Shown here in pieces: positions 25,796 through 37,689 of a DNA stretch of 64,000 nt. A program made the position numbers and the translations under genes. This DNA comes from Chlamydoabsidia padenii. Lineage: Eukaryota > Mucoromycota > Mucoromycetes > Mucorales > Cunninghamellaceae. Within the stretch, counting starts at the first letter, position 1, and every line of letters starts with the position of its first letter. The stretch spans positions 1,302,001-1,366,000 of the forward strand of contig JAIWND010000004.1 in the NCBI GenBank assembly GCA_025330725.1, written 5' to 3'. The notes below the pieces were generated by a model, which saw only the letters and a list, made by a program, of their open reading frames with translations, was not told the origin of the DNA and made no database searches.

Positions 25796-26060
25796 GCAGA
25801 ATAAAAATTGACACACAAGACAAAACTTAGTTCAAAACCCGCTTACTCTCGCCTGGAATCTTGAGAGCTCTATTGTATCAATGAACAAGTGATGCTAATG
25901 ATTAAAGTGGCGATGTGGATATTATAGCCTATTTCCAACAAAGTTTACATAATGGCCATTGTACCAAGTCCCTTGTATGGAGCAGTATAGCCTCAAGATC
26001 GTTTTATCCTGACTTATGTAAAAAAAAAAAAGTTGCAGAACGAGAAGTCAGAGAAAAATG
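25620..26060 (+). repeat. Repeat family R, single copy with expanded A tail
   Basis: Contains the shared blocks CTATTTCCAACAAAGTTTAC, AATGGCCATTGTACCAAGT, CCTTGTATGGAGCAGTATAG and TCAAGATCGTTTTA. The 5' side starts with the module also found at 9196-9240. CCCTGACTTTTGT is followed by 69 A, whereas the next homologous point (CCTGACTTATGT) has 11 A. Position-specific A tracts hint at a retroposon-like origin; copies at 4.8 and 37.7 kb have only short A or T runs there. Confidence 0.65.
25724..25792. repeat. Poly-A tract, 69 nt
   Basis: Uninterrupted run of 69 A at the A-rich position of repeat R. Confidence 0.9.
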
Positions 26061-26301
26061 CTTTTTTTAATGAGCGGTAGTTAAATAGTTAAACGCCGCA
26101 ATCGAAATGACTTGTTTTGAGGAAAACATTTTTTTTATATTGATTATTAGGATGCCACAGCAAATGTCACTACACCATCAATTCCCTACGACTTTTATAT
26201 CAATTAAGAGTAATCAACCATCATAAATCACCATTGTAATACATTTTATTTAAAATCCAAATATCTACTTGTAGCAACAATAATATTTTACAAGATCGTA
26301 A

Positions 26302-27431
26302 CTATACTATCAGCCCTCCATCAATCGCCAGGACCTGTCAATTTTTAAGTACCGCAAAAAGGCATAAAGTGAGACATGATGTGATTCATTCGCTTCTTTT
26401 TTTTCCTTCATTATTACCTGTCCATGCATATACTTTGACTTTTCAATAAAAAGAGCAGCTTCTGCAACATCATCAGGTTTTCCAAATCGCCGTAATGGAA
26501 TTGATGCCAGTAAACTTTCCCTTTTCTCGTTTTGGTTTAAGAGATCTAAGTCCAAATAAAACAGAAGGTTAATGGCCAAATTCCAATATTACTTGATTTT
26601 TTTTTTTTTTTTTAATTTACCTGCTGTCATATCTGTTTCTATAAATCCTGGTGCTATGGCATTGACTCTAATTTGCAATGGTCCGAGTTCCTTTGCCAAT
26701 GATTTGGTAAATCCTATAATAAATAAATATGTGCATCATTGCAAAATGTGAATATATATATATATATATATATAAATGCATGTTCATATGTCCATCCATC
26801 TAATATACCTACCTATGATACCAGCTTTAGATGCACTGTATGCGCATTGACCACTATTTCCGGAAAGCCCGATCACACTTGATATATTGATGATACACCC
26901 ACCTATACAATATATATATAAGAGAAGGTCATGTTGTTAGAGCTAGTTAATAGAAAAAAAAAGATTTGTGTTTATTGTTTACCTTTTCGTTTCCTTACCA
27001 TAGCCTTTGCGACGTGTTGTGTCACATGGATTGTGCCTAGTAAGTTTGTGTTGATGGTATCTACCAAATCGTGTTCTTTCATCTGAATGAGTAGCCCGTC
27101 CCTCGATATACCTATTCAATAAGAATCTGTCAAGTAGTTGTATTCCCCACCCACTCCTTTTTTCCCCCTTACCTGCAGCATTCACCAAAGTGTCAATGGT
27201 TATTCCTTTGGTGAGATCTCTTAGAGTACTGTCGATCGATGCTTTATCTGTTACGTCCAATACCACACCTTGGTGTCCTTCTCCGTAGGTGTCCAAAAAA
27301 AGTTGTTGAGTAGCAGCCACACGACTTGGATCACGGCCAATGAGAATCAACTTTTTATCAAGTTTTGCAAATGCATGTGAGATGGCCAGTCCTATTCCGC
27401 GTGTCGCCCCAGTGACAATGACAGTGTTCAT
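26302..27431 (-). CDS. FabG-like 3-oxoacyl-ACP reductase, short-chain dehydrogenase
   Basis: Six exons (27173-27431, 26983-27111, 26813-26902, 26621-26713, 26418-26545, 26302-26334) encode 243 residues, the classic SDR length. Seen: Rossmann motif TGATRGIG (~7-14), NAAG (~86-89), catalytic Ser in [13 protein letters not shown] (Tyr and Lys of the triad), [12 protein letters not shown] and the C-terminal LAIDGG. It matches FabG/CBR4/Oar1 proteins that reduce 3-oxoacyl-ACP with NADPH in mitochondrial fatty acid synthesis. No clear presequence precedes the Rossmann strand, so location is uncertain. It shares a 241-bp divergent promoter with the flippase gene. Confidence 0.88.
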
Positions 27432-27512
27432 GTTGATAGAATCGGAAAAAAAAAAAAGGAAGAGAAAGAAAGAAATCCAGCCCGGGCGCCAAGTTTCATT
27501 ACACAAAGGAAA

Positions 27513-27524
27513 TTCAATTCCCGC
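27513..27524 (-). promoter_or_regulatory. TTCAATTCCCGC element in the FabG / flippase promoter
   Basis: Variant of the recurring element 82 bp before the reductase ATG and about 150 bp before the flippase start, so one site may serve both genes. Confidence 0.4.
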
Positions 27525-27672
27525 TATTGATAAAAAAATTTGTGGGGAGGGGATTCATTTCGTTTCTTTCCTTTTCTTTTCTCCACTTTATCTAATTCGC
27601 CTTTTTTTTTTTTACATTGTTTATTATATTACTCATTTTTACTCTTATTCTCCCTCTTAATATTTATTCAAC

Positions 27673-30600
27673 GTGGCTTCTAACAATCCCTTTGACGATC
27701 TTCAAGACTCCTCTGAGCCTTGGCAAGATGTCGGTCAACCTTCACAACAACAAGAACATCAACAACTTTCTACAACTGTAAATCAGCAACATTATGACTT
27801 ATCATCTCAACAAATAATTCATAGACAACACTATTCCCCTTCTGACTATGGCTCAGATCTAATAGACTTACAACAAGGCGCTACGACTGGTTCTCCACCT
27901 GCAACTTACTCCAATTATCCATCAGCTGCTCCTTCTCAACCTCGAAACCCTCCACTCTCTGCTGCTGCACCAGCTCATTTACAAGGTGCTCACCAACCTA
28001 AACGAATGGATACTTTTGCTTCTGATGGTAAGAAGAAAAATGAAGTAAGAGGTGGTGTGAAAAGACTGATCCTAACTTTTTTTTTTGTGTGTGTGTGTGA
28101 AGCACCGTCGTTATATGAAGATACAACTCCATTTGACGATGACGATGATTTACAATTACTCAGTCACCAAGCCGCCATTGCTGGCCATGCAACTTCCTCT
28201 CCAGCTACTAACGCTACCGCTGCCAGTCATCGTCCTCATCGTCAAAGTAGTAGTAGTGGTGGTCGCCGACCATCAAGTAAATCATTCTTGGCATCCGTCA
28301 AGGAATCTATTCAAGGTATTTTGAACAAAACACCTACGGCATCTGGTACAATGGGTCCTGGTGGTGAACGTATTATCCATATCAACAACACTGAACTCAA
28401 CGACCAACAACACTTTTTGAACAACAAGGTGTTTACGGCAAAATACACGGCATTTACCTTCCTTCCTAAGTTTTTATATGAAGAATTCTCCAAATACGCC
28501 AATATCTTCTTCTTATTTGTCTCTGGTATACAGGTAAGGTGGGAAACACGGAGTGGGGTGGATAGAAACTAAAACTAGAACCCTTTTCTTTTTCCCAATA
28601 GCAAATTCCTGGTGTCTCTCCTACATCAAGATGGACGACTTTGGTACCCTTATGCATTGTCTTGTTTATCACAGCAGTCAAAGAATTTGCTGAAGATTTG
28701 GTAAGAATATAGTTTGATGGGGAAAAGGGAATAAATGGACTAACATCTTTTTTTGATAGGGTGTTCATCGATCGGATGCTGAACTAAATGCAAAGAAATG
28801 TAAAGTACTGGTCGGAAATCAATTCGTGGAAAAGTCTTGGCGAGATGTCCATGTGGGTGATATGCTCCGTGTGGAAGGTGGTGAAAACTTCCCAGCTGAT
28901 GTGGTACTGCTAAGTAGCTCCGAGCCCGAAGGATTATGTTACATCGAAACAAGCAACTTGGATGGGTAAGTATGTAAACAAAAAAAAAGTGAGAGGACAA
29001 TGAAAGAGTTTGAAACTCATCCATCTTTTTTAATGAATAGCGAAGTCAACTTGAAAATCAAACAAGCATTACCACAAACAGCACGTTTATTGACTCCATT
29101 GGAAGCATCACAATTCAAAGGTGTTATCAAATCGGAACAACCTAACAATCGTCTTTACAACTTTGATGGTGTCCTCTCGACTTCTGAAGAATTAGGAAAG
29201 ACTAGGGATTATGCATTGGATCCAACTCAAATTTTACTTCGTGGTGCTCAACTTCGAAATACTGCTTGGATTTATGGTGTCGTTGTCTTTACTGGTCATG
29301 AAACAAAGCTAATGCTGAATTCGAGGTAAAGAAAAAAAAAAAAAAGAAAGGGTGGTGATGGTGGACGGGGATTCCAAGTGAATTTTGACTACTAACTGTT
29401 TATGTATCTGTATTAACTGTAGTAAAAAGCCTTCCAAAGTCTCAAATGTTACCCATATCACGAACCGCAACATCCTGTATCTCTTTACTATCCTTGTATT
29501 GATGAGTATTGGGGGTGCCATTGGCGGAATGCTCTTTACAGTAAGTAGTAGGTTTATATGTGTGGAACGACGATTAAAAAAAAAAAAGCTGTATTGACTA
29601 TTGGCCAACTCTTGTTGATTATATACATAGTCTACTCGCGGTGAAGAATTGGCTTATCTACCTATCCATCAAGAAAGCAAAGGTCAAGAATTCGGTTACG
29701 ACATTTTGACTTTTTTGATTCTATTCAACAGCTTTATTCCTATCAGGTTTGTTTAGGAGAAGAAGAAAAAGAGTGTATGCAGAACTGCTATATTAACATT
29801 CTATTCTGTTTTTGTTTTTTTAGTTTGATGGTGACCATGGAAATCGTCAAATTTGTCCTCTCTTACCTTATCGAATCGGATCTGGATATGTACTACGAAC
29901 TCACAGATACACCTGCTGTTGCAAGAAGTAGTAGTCTTATTGAAGAACTTGGGCAGGTAAGGTTATATTTGGGAAGCACTGATTATGATACTAAATCACT
30001 CTATTCAAATAGGTGAAATTCGTATTCTCTGACAAGACTGGTACTTTGACATGTAACGAAATGCAATTCCGACAATGCTCAATCGCTGGTCTGTCTTATG
30101 CTGACAAGGTGGAATCCGACAAACAGGCCCGTGATGGTGATACTGATCCTTCCCTCCAGCACACATTCGCTCAACTTCAAGAACATCTCAAGTCTCATGC
30201 TACAGCTAATGTTATCAATGAATTCCTCACTTTATTGTCCACCTGTCATACGGTCATTCCTGAAACACCTGAAGGTACGACTGAAATTGTATATCAAGCT
30301 TCTTCTCCCGACGAAGGTGCCTTGGTGAAAGGTGCTAGTGAATTGAATTATGTATTCCATGTAAGTATGACATTATCTTTATTGTAGTTAACCTGGGTAT
30401 GAAATCAATTCATTTATCCTTGATTTGTAGACTCGACGACCTAACTCGGTGACGATAACAGCTCTTGGCCATGATTTGGAATACCAAGTACTCAATGTCT
30501 GTGAATTCAACTCGACAAGAAAACGCATGTCAGCAATTATTCGTGGACCCGATGGTAAAGTGAAACTCTATTGTAAAGGTGCGGATACGGTGATTCTGGA

Positions 30601-32662
30601 ACGATTGGCCGAAAACAACCCATACGTCGAACCTACTTTGTTACACTTGGAAGATTACGCCAACGAAGGTCTCCGGACATTATGCATTGCCATGCGGGAA
30701 ATCCCTGAAGAAGAATATACAAGGTGGTCTCAGATATACGACAAGGCAGCAACAACTCTTGTGAATCGCTCTGACGAACTGGATCGGGCGGCGGAAATGA
30801 TCGAAAAGGACTTGTTTTTATTGGGTGCTACTGCTATTGAAGATCGCTTACAAGATGGTGTCCCCGATACTATCCATACTTTACAAGAAGCTGGTATCAA
30901 GGTCTGGGTGCTCACTGGTGATCGACAAGAAACAGCTATCAACATTGGTTACTCTTGCAAACTCTTGAACGAAGACATGTCTCTGATTGTTTGTAATGAA
31001 GATAACCATTGGGATACAAGAAACTTTTTGGAAAAGAAACTCAAGGATATTACCGATGTCATGGCTCGTGGTGAAGAAATGGAGGTAAAGGGGAAATGGA
31101 TCTGGGAAAATGGGGCGGAGCTAATCTTTATTATTTATTCGAATAGCCTCTGGCTTTAGTGATCGACGGGCGTGCATTGACATTTGCTTTGGAAAAAGAT
31201 ATTGAAAGGATCTTTTTTGATCTGGCTGTCCTATGTAAAGCTGTAGTATGTTGTCGTGTGTCTCCTTTACAAAAGGCTCTTGTGGTAAAAGTCGTCAAGA
31301 AATTCGATACATCTATTCTATTGGCAATTGGTGATGGTGCGAATGACGTGTCTATGATTCAAGCTGCTCATGTTGGTGTTGGTATCAGTGGTGTAGAAGG
31401 TCTCCAGGCGGCTCGAAGTGCTGATTTTGCCATATCCCAATTCCGATTCCTCAAGAAATTATTACTGGTCCATGGTGCTTGGGCCTATCAACGTCTCTCC
31501 AAAATGATCTTTTTTTACTTTTACAAGAATGTGGCTCTTTATCTCACTCAATTCTGGGTAAGTATTATTTATACCAAGGCGTAAAAAAGAAAAAGCAACT
31601 TGATCATTTACTTTATTCTTATAGTATGCCTTTTATAATGGATTCTCGGGGTCAACACTTTATGAATCATGGACAATGTCTTGCTTCAACGTTATATTTA
31701 CATTTTTGCCACCATTAGCCATTGGTATCTTTGATCAAATTGTGTCTGCCAGAATGTTGGACAAGTACCCGCAAATGTATATTCTCGGTCAAACCAACGA
31801 ATTCTTCAACCAAAAACGGTTCTGGGGCTGGATTGCAAATGCTATTTACCATTCTCTGGTAAGATCATACTAGGAAAAAAGAAACTTGTTTGCAATGTAT
31901 GATGATATTAACTGTATGCTGTTGTTTAGTTACTGTTTTTCCTTGGTCTTGGCGCCTTTAGGATTGATGGTGTCTTCCCTAACGCCGTCAATGGGGGTCA
32001 ATGGTGGGTTGGTACAGCCGTTTTTACTGCTACCTTGGCCTGTATTCTTTGGAAAGCTGCGTTGATTACAGAGTAAGAAACATACAAACAAGCTGTACTC
32101 CATCTAACACATCCTTCCTTTTTTTTTAAAAAAAAAAATCTGTAGTGTTTGGACAAAATATACTGGGATTGCTATATTCGGATCAATGGTGGTATGGTTT
32201 ATCTATCTTCCTGTGGTGGAATACATTGGCCGAGCCATTTCTGTCAATACTTTCCCAGAATATGATGGTATGGTGCCTATGCTATGGGGAAATGTCAACT
32301 TTTGGCTATTCATCATCTTGGTGCCATTTATCTGTAATCTTAGAGATTTTGTTTGGAAATAGTAAGTGGACCAAAAAGATGAAAGGTAGGAAGGTTGCTA
32401 ACATCATCCACTCTTTTTTTTTTAACTTTACAGTATGAAGCGAATGGTGCGTCCTCTACCATACCATTTTGTCCAAGAAATCCAGAAATACAATTTGCCC
32501 GACTATCGCCCACGTATGGATCGATTCCGTCAAGCTGTCAACAAAGTGCGCCGTATCCAAAGACTCAAACGCAACCGTGGTTATGCCTTCTCTCAAAACG
32601 AAACTGACCAGACAAAGATCATCCGTGCGTACGACACAACACAGCAAAAACCACAAGGTTAA
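27673..32662 (+). CDS. DRS2: P4-type phospholipid flippase (Drs2-like)
   Basis: Fifteen exons from 27673 to 32662 encode about 1325 residues of a lipid-translocating ATPase that keeps PS/PE on the cytosolic leaflet of Golgi or plasma membranes. Exons: 27673-28027, 28103-28533, 28602-28700, 28760-28965, 29041-29325, 29423-29540, 29631-29746, 29824-29956, 30013-30360, 30431-31084, 31147-31557, 31625-31858, 31930-32072, 32146-32361, 32434-32662. Seen: P4 N-terminus [19 protein letters not shown], actuator motif DGEVNLK (~363; usually DGETNLK), PISL in TM4, DKTGTLT (Asp ~588), KGADT, DGANDV and ten plausible membrane helices. The C-terminus GYAFSQNE...RAYDTT is Drs2/ATP8A-like. The expected ATG is GTG, with an in-frame TAA at 27658 and no acceptor between; the next in-frame ATG is residue 112. 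Confidence 0.93.
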
Positions 32663-33481
32663 AAAAACAACACCCTATCTATATTCCCCCTTCCCTTCTT
32701 TATACTTTTTACTTTATAGTGTAGTTATCCCTCATCATGTTAACACAACCACTCCTTTATTATCTTCTCTTTTGTTTGTATCTAATGATTATATATACTC
32801 TCTCTCCCCCAATTTGTCTGCCTAGTGTTTTGTATAAATAAAATAAAAATAAAACTTGGAATGTTGTATTATTCTATTTTTTTAATGTAATTGATCAATG
32901 AAACAACTAATGACCCGTCCACATTCTCTCCAGCTTGGCCTGACTGACAAAAGAGTATGTCCACTTGGTTTGCATAGTAAAGCTGGTTGGGGATGATCTT
33001 TGTACAATCATGGCCTTTTTGATCATTAGCATCAGTTGGAGCACAACGCTCAAGACGCCTAGGCGGGATTTAAATGTTTTTAAATCGGCATGATTTCCAT
33101 GAAATCCATGATTTTACATGAACCCATCGTGTAAAATACATCATTTTGCGCAATACCCATTACTGCAAGTAACACCCCCACGGTATCCAATGTATACAAT
33201 AGTGTTATAAAATACTCCATTAATATGATATACAGTGATATGTATCATGTCAATTCACGATCGAATCATGCATTTACGGTACAGTAAAACGTTGAATCAG
33301 AAGTAAATGCATGTAATAAACAAGGGGATCATTATACTGTAGTGTCAACAAATCACATAAAGTTATCCAGCAACGTAATTTATTGAAGATCTATAAGATA
33401 GAAAGAGACACTTCAACAACCGCACATGTTATTAAGATATACATATAAAACAAAATGAATCTATAAATCTATACTACATAT
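32663..33481. other. Intergenic, flippase and aminopeptidase 3' flanks
   Basis: TAAATAAAATAAAAATAAAA polyadenylation-type sequence near 32840. Around 32930-33075 lies a weakly R-like stretch (GATCATTAGCATCA ... GGCGGGATTTAAATG), possibly an old copy. AT-rich spacer follows. Confidence 0.4.
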
Positions 33482-34217
33482 CTATTCTGTAAGTACTTCT
33501 ACACCATCTTCAGTAATAGTAACCTATCAAAACAGAGGTAATGTGATTATTATACATTTCCCCCCTCTTTTATTGATACCTACCATATGTTCAAACTGTG
33601 CACTGCGTCCACCATCGATGGTTGCAATTGTCCATTCATCCGGCCACATCAATCCAATAGATGACCCTTGACTAATGACAGGTTCGATTGTAAATACCAT
33701 ACCAGGGGTCATCACACCGTCTTCACAATTCACTAGGATCAAAGAGAAAAAAAGAGAGGTTATATTTACATGATATAGCAATGGGACTTACCATGATGAT
33801 AGATTAAAGGTAAACAGTGGAATTCTTTACCAATGCCATGCCCTGACAGTTCGTCGGAGACTGAATATCCATGTGCAGCCGCATGATCGCTAGATACAAA
33901 TCTGTCAGTGTTTCCATTCATCCTACCTGATCCACAATCAATTTACCTAATCACCCGCCCAATTTCATTCAATGGTACGTTGGGTCCACATATATCAATA
34001 GCCTTTTTAAGTGCTTCTCGAGTACATTCTACCAGCGCCTTTCCTTGATCATCCACTTGTCCAACGTAAAAGGTAGCCGAAGTATCCCCATGAAATCCAT
34101 TTAGATAAACCTAAAAAAAGTATGCATGTTAGTAAAGTATCCTTTTTTTGGGGGGGGGATTGACTTACCGTAACATCAATATTGATAATATCCCCGTTTT
34201 CTAAAGGTCGCCTATTC

Positions 34218-34248
<31 letters not shown>

Positions 34249-34854
34249 GTCATTGGATGAGTGCATAGGAGTAAGACTACTTACTCGTCAGGAATACCAT
34301 GAGCAATAACATTGTTGACTGAAGTACATATACTTTTAGGGAAGCCCATATAATTCAAAGGAGAAGGATAGGCACCTGCGGCAAGAATGGCATCATGTAG
34401 AATCCGATCGATATCACTAGTTGTGACCCCAGCCTATAAGAGAAAGTTAGTGCCATTGTCAAGTACTCTGTTCCCCACTTTTTTTTTTCCCTACCTTGCA
34501 CAAGTCGCCCCCCATGTATAGAATCTTCTTTGCCAGTTGAGCTGATGTACGTAGTTTGTCGATATCTTGTTTGGAATTATGTGGTACCCAAGAAGCCCAC
34601 TCCGAAGAAAGACCTTGAGCGGCATAAGAAGGTCTCGAGATGTTCAAAGGCACGTCGAGTCTAGGTCGTTGTCGGACAGGCACGGGAAAGAGAGAAGGTG
34701 GTGAAAGACGTTGGTATATGCCCCATTTATGGTTGGTTTTACTAGGATCTTTTCTTGGTGATAATAATGTGGTTGTTCCGTGTATAAAGTACGAGGGTTG
34801 ATGGCAATAGTTTACAAAGTGACGTGGGACCCTTTTTGGGATCGAGTGGAGCAT
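33482..34854 (-). CDS. Type I methionine aminopeptidase, mitochondrial type (MAP1D-like)
   Basis: Seven exons (34495-34854, 34285-34433, 34169-34211, 33947-34110, 33792-33889, 33584-33732, 33482-33523) give 334 residues. The enzyme removes the initiator Met. Metal ligands are seen in order: Asp in NIDVTVYLNG, Asp in FHGDTSATF, His in SGHGIG, Glu in FTIEPV and Glu in [22 protein letters not shown] holds the S1-pocket and His positions. The first ~100 residues are Arg/Pro/Ser/His-rich with [20 protein letters not shown] and no Zn-finger, unlike cytosolic MAP1, pointing to an organelle form. Intron 2 carries a 29-nt A run. Divergent from the membrane-protein gene at 35.5 kb. Confidence 0.92.
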
Positions 34855-35354
34855 GACAAGTGGAAGTGGAAGAAGAAGGAGGACTAAAAATAAAAAATAA
34901 GATCGGCAAAGTGGCTAAATGATCGGAATTTGAATATGGCCGAGACAAGTTTTTGTGTGCCATTACGATAATCATACGCTTTTTGCGATCTTTTTTTTTT
35001 ATTAAGGTTTCACCATCAGAGTGGGAAGGATTTGATAAAGATCTCAATGAACAATGGAAAGATCCAAGGATATGGTAAGATGTAAAAGAGGAGAAAGAAG
35101 AATGACCTCATATTAAAAGATGTATGGATGCCTCTATCAAAAAGAAACTTATAATATCAGTAGTAGTAGCAGAATAAGGTAGGGAAGGATGTGGGCTTTT
35201 TTTTTTTTTTTTTTGCTTTTTACAAATATGTATAGTAGAGTACGAGTGGCCACTTTGTTTGTAAGAAAAAAAAAAAGGAACCGGCGAATTGACCAATTGA
35301 TAGTTGATAGAATAGTTTCAAATCCCGCATTTGATCAATTGGATAAACACCCCT

Positions 35355-35391
<37 letters not shown>

Positions 35392-35521
35392 TTTTTTCTT
35401 CTCTTTTTTTTCCACTTTACAAATCTCTTTACTTTAAATATATTATATATAATCTTCCCCTTTCTTGGTCCTAGTCCCATTTAACCCACAACAAACAGAC
35501 ATAGTAAACTACGACAGTGGC
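34855..35521. other. Divergent promoter region, aminopeptidase / 7-helix protein
   Basis: CGGAATTTGAA (34924-34934) lies 70 bp before the aminopeptidase start; TTTCAAATCCCGC lies on the other side. A CACTTT/GGCCAC-rich stretch and a 31-nt T run (35358-35388) follow. No extra gene. Confidence 0.4.
35316..35328 (-). promoter_or_regulatory. TTTCAAATCCCGC promoter element (35522 gene)
   Basis: Exact reverse complement of the recurring element, 193 bp before the assigned ATG and followed by a long T-rich leader. Confidence 0.45.
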
Positions 35522-36744
35522 ATGCTAGGTGCATTGACAAGTTATGAATTGGCGTCTATCATACTGGAATCGGTGGTAGTTAGTTATGCATTCGAACTCT
35601 GTATCCGTAATCTGCTATTGATCAAGAACGACAAAACTCTGGGTATTCATGTCGGTAAAAGTGTATTGGGTTTCTGTTTTGCTTTGAAAACATCCTTTTT
35701 TTTATCGTTTTATACAAAGTAAGTACACCGCTTGAATAAAGCTCACTCGCTCACCCTTTCTTTTCTGTAATAGTCAAGGACCTTTATGTTATATTACTGC
35801 TCGCTTTGCAGATATCTTTTATCATCTTGGTATGGTAGCTGGTGACTATGTGATGTTATCACGGGTACATGCTGTTGTGTTGCCACCTTGGAAAACAGCA
35901 TCAAGATATTCGGTGATACTCCTCTTGGTACTGCGATTAACGATTGGTGTGGTGGATGTGGTGCTTCTGCATGTGGGGTACGATGAATATGGAAAATGTA
36001 TTTACATTGACAATTATTACGTAAGTAGTAATAGAAAAACAAAAAAATGGGAAATAGATCATCTAATTGCATTATGCACTTTGTATATCAAAATATACAT
36101 AGGCTGGACCAGTATATACCTTTCTTGATCTTTTTATAGATATGTATGTCAGTGTAATGATCACTTATATCCTTGTCACTCATATCCGAAGACTCGAAAA
36201 TGCCCGTTTGCCCGTCAATATATCCGTCTATCTTGCCGTCGTCAGTCATAATGTTATTCGTACCATCATGCTTACCGTAGTCAATCTCATCTCTGGTGTC
36301 TTCCTTATCAATGTAAGTAGACATGATACATTTGTGGGGTGTGAATTAATTACGATCCATAATGTTGTGTGATCCATATGGTAAACTATGACTAAACCTA
36401 CTTTTTTTATATATATTTTGTTTTATTCTCAACTAATGAAGAAAATGTCTAATGATTCCATCATGCTGGTGTGGCCCATCATCAACTTATTTGTAGTCCT
36501 ACTTATTGGATACGACTCGGACTTGACCAAGACTATCATCAAGTTGAAGGATCAATATTGGCGCAAGGTAAATAGTATGTTGTCATCTGCTACTATTGGT
36601 ACTCCTCTTGTCATGGAATCTGTCTTGGTCAATACCGTGAAACAGCCATTGTGGAAAAGCTCGCCAGATTTGCCTTTACGAAATGTACCAGATATACAAC
36701 CAACACCTTCTTCATCAACACAACAACAATTACAACATCTCTAA
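35522..36744 (+). CDS. Polytopic membrane protein, about seven helices, unknown
   Basis: Exons 35522-35718, 35774-36020, 36103-36312 and 36442-36744 encode 318 residues. Hydrophobic segments: SIILESVVVSYAFELCI, LGFCFALKTSFFLSF, ARFADIFYHLGMVAG, YSVILLLVLRLTIGVVDVVLL, FLDLFIDMYVSVMITYILV, VIRTIMLTVVNLISGVFLI and VWPIINLFVVLLIGY. The C-terminal tail is cytosol-like and Ser/Gln-rich. The spacing suggests a GPCR-like or 7TM sensor fold, but no diagnostic motif is visible. The ATG at 35522 is the first in frame; the frame is open upstream through a TTG at 35465 to an apparent CCTAG acceptor. No function assigned. Confidence 0.7.
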
Positions 36745-37689
36745 TGGGATCATCCTTGTCAGCACTTGGTTAATAGGTCGTTGTTTTGTTGTATCCAGTG
36801 ACTACCATGCAACCTCAGCCCCCGCCCCCTATATTCATTATTTACTTTATTGTTTTACAAGCCTACTGTATATCATCCATCTACTCCATTAACATAGCAT
36901 AGTTACATACATACATACCCCCCTTTTTTATTCTTATCATTACTCTTCTGCACCAATAAAAAATATTCTTTATCAGTCTTTGTCTCATTGTTTATATATA
37001 AAGGATCTCCGCTCATGCTGGTGACACAAAAGTGCCATATAGCACACACACAAATGTTTAATAACCGACAGTATCCTAAAATGGGCGCCGGCATTTCAAT
37101 GTAATATTCATGCTGATTTGGCATAAAGAATATTCCGGATCAAGACGAAAAAGAAACCCGCTTTTAATCACTTTCACTAATGATGTCGGTAAGGAAGGGC
37201 GGTGGTTTTCTTATTGACAATTTGTGTCAGACTTGTCGAAAGGTTTCCGCGGATCAGTGGTGATCTGTTACTTTTTGGGTGCAAGTGTCAAAATCATAAG
37301 GGTATTCTTTTTTCTAAATCCCGCCGTCCATGCGAAAAAAAAAAAAAAAAAAAAAAAAAGGATGAAACCCAAAACTCATTTGGTTGTTTCATTATCTTTT
37401 GACCCCTGATGTTGATTACTATTATGAAAGGAGAATAGGGCTCGCTTTTCTGATAAGGGCGTCCGGCATGGTGAATGACAAAGGCTCTCTAGATTATGAG
37501 CTCTTGGCTCACCAAAGGCCTATAAAATAAAAAGAAAACACCATTGGTACCATCATTCAACTACCAGCCTTTCCCTTCCACCAGAAATCACGTAATTTGA
37601 AACCAAGCCAGGTTTGGAAAATGAGTACCGTTAAATCGCCTGAAAAAAAAATGCATTTCCTCAAAACACAATTCTCAAAACACAAATTT
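36745..37689. other. Intergenic, no gene seen
   Basis: Downstream flank with AATAAAAAATA signal near 36955. An AAATCCCGCC element-like site at 37317 sits just before a 23-nt A run. No gene resolved. Confidence 0.35.

Noticed and set aside
27029..27180. Reading of the FabG-like gene through its first intron (…[13 protein letters not shown]…)
   Set aside because: A GTAAGG donor at 27172 and TAG acceptor at 27112 restore the conserved SDR sequence; the read-through loses it.
28028..28102. Open reading of the first flippase intron (…[15 protein letters not shown]…)
   Set aside because: The stretch starts with GTAAGA and ends in a T/GT-rich tract plus AAG acceptor; it is open only by chance.
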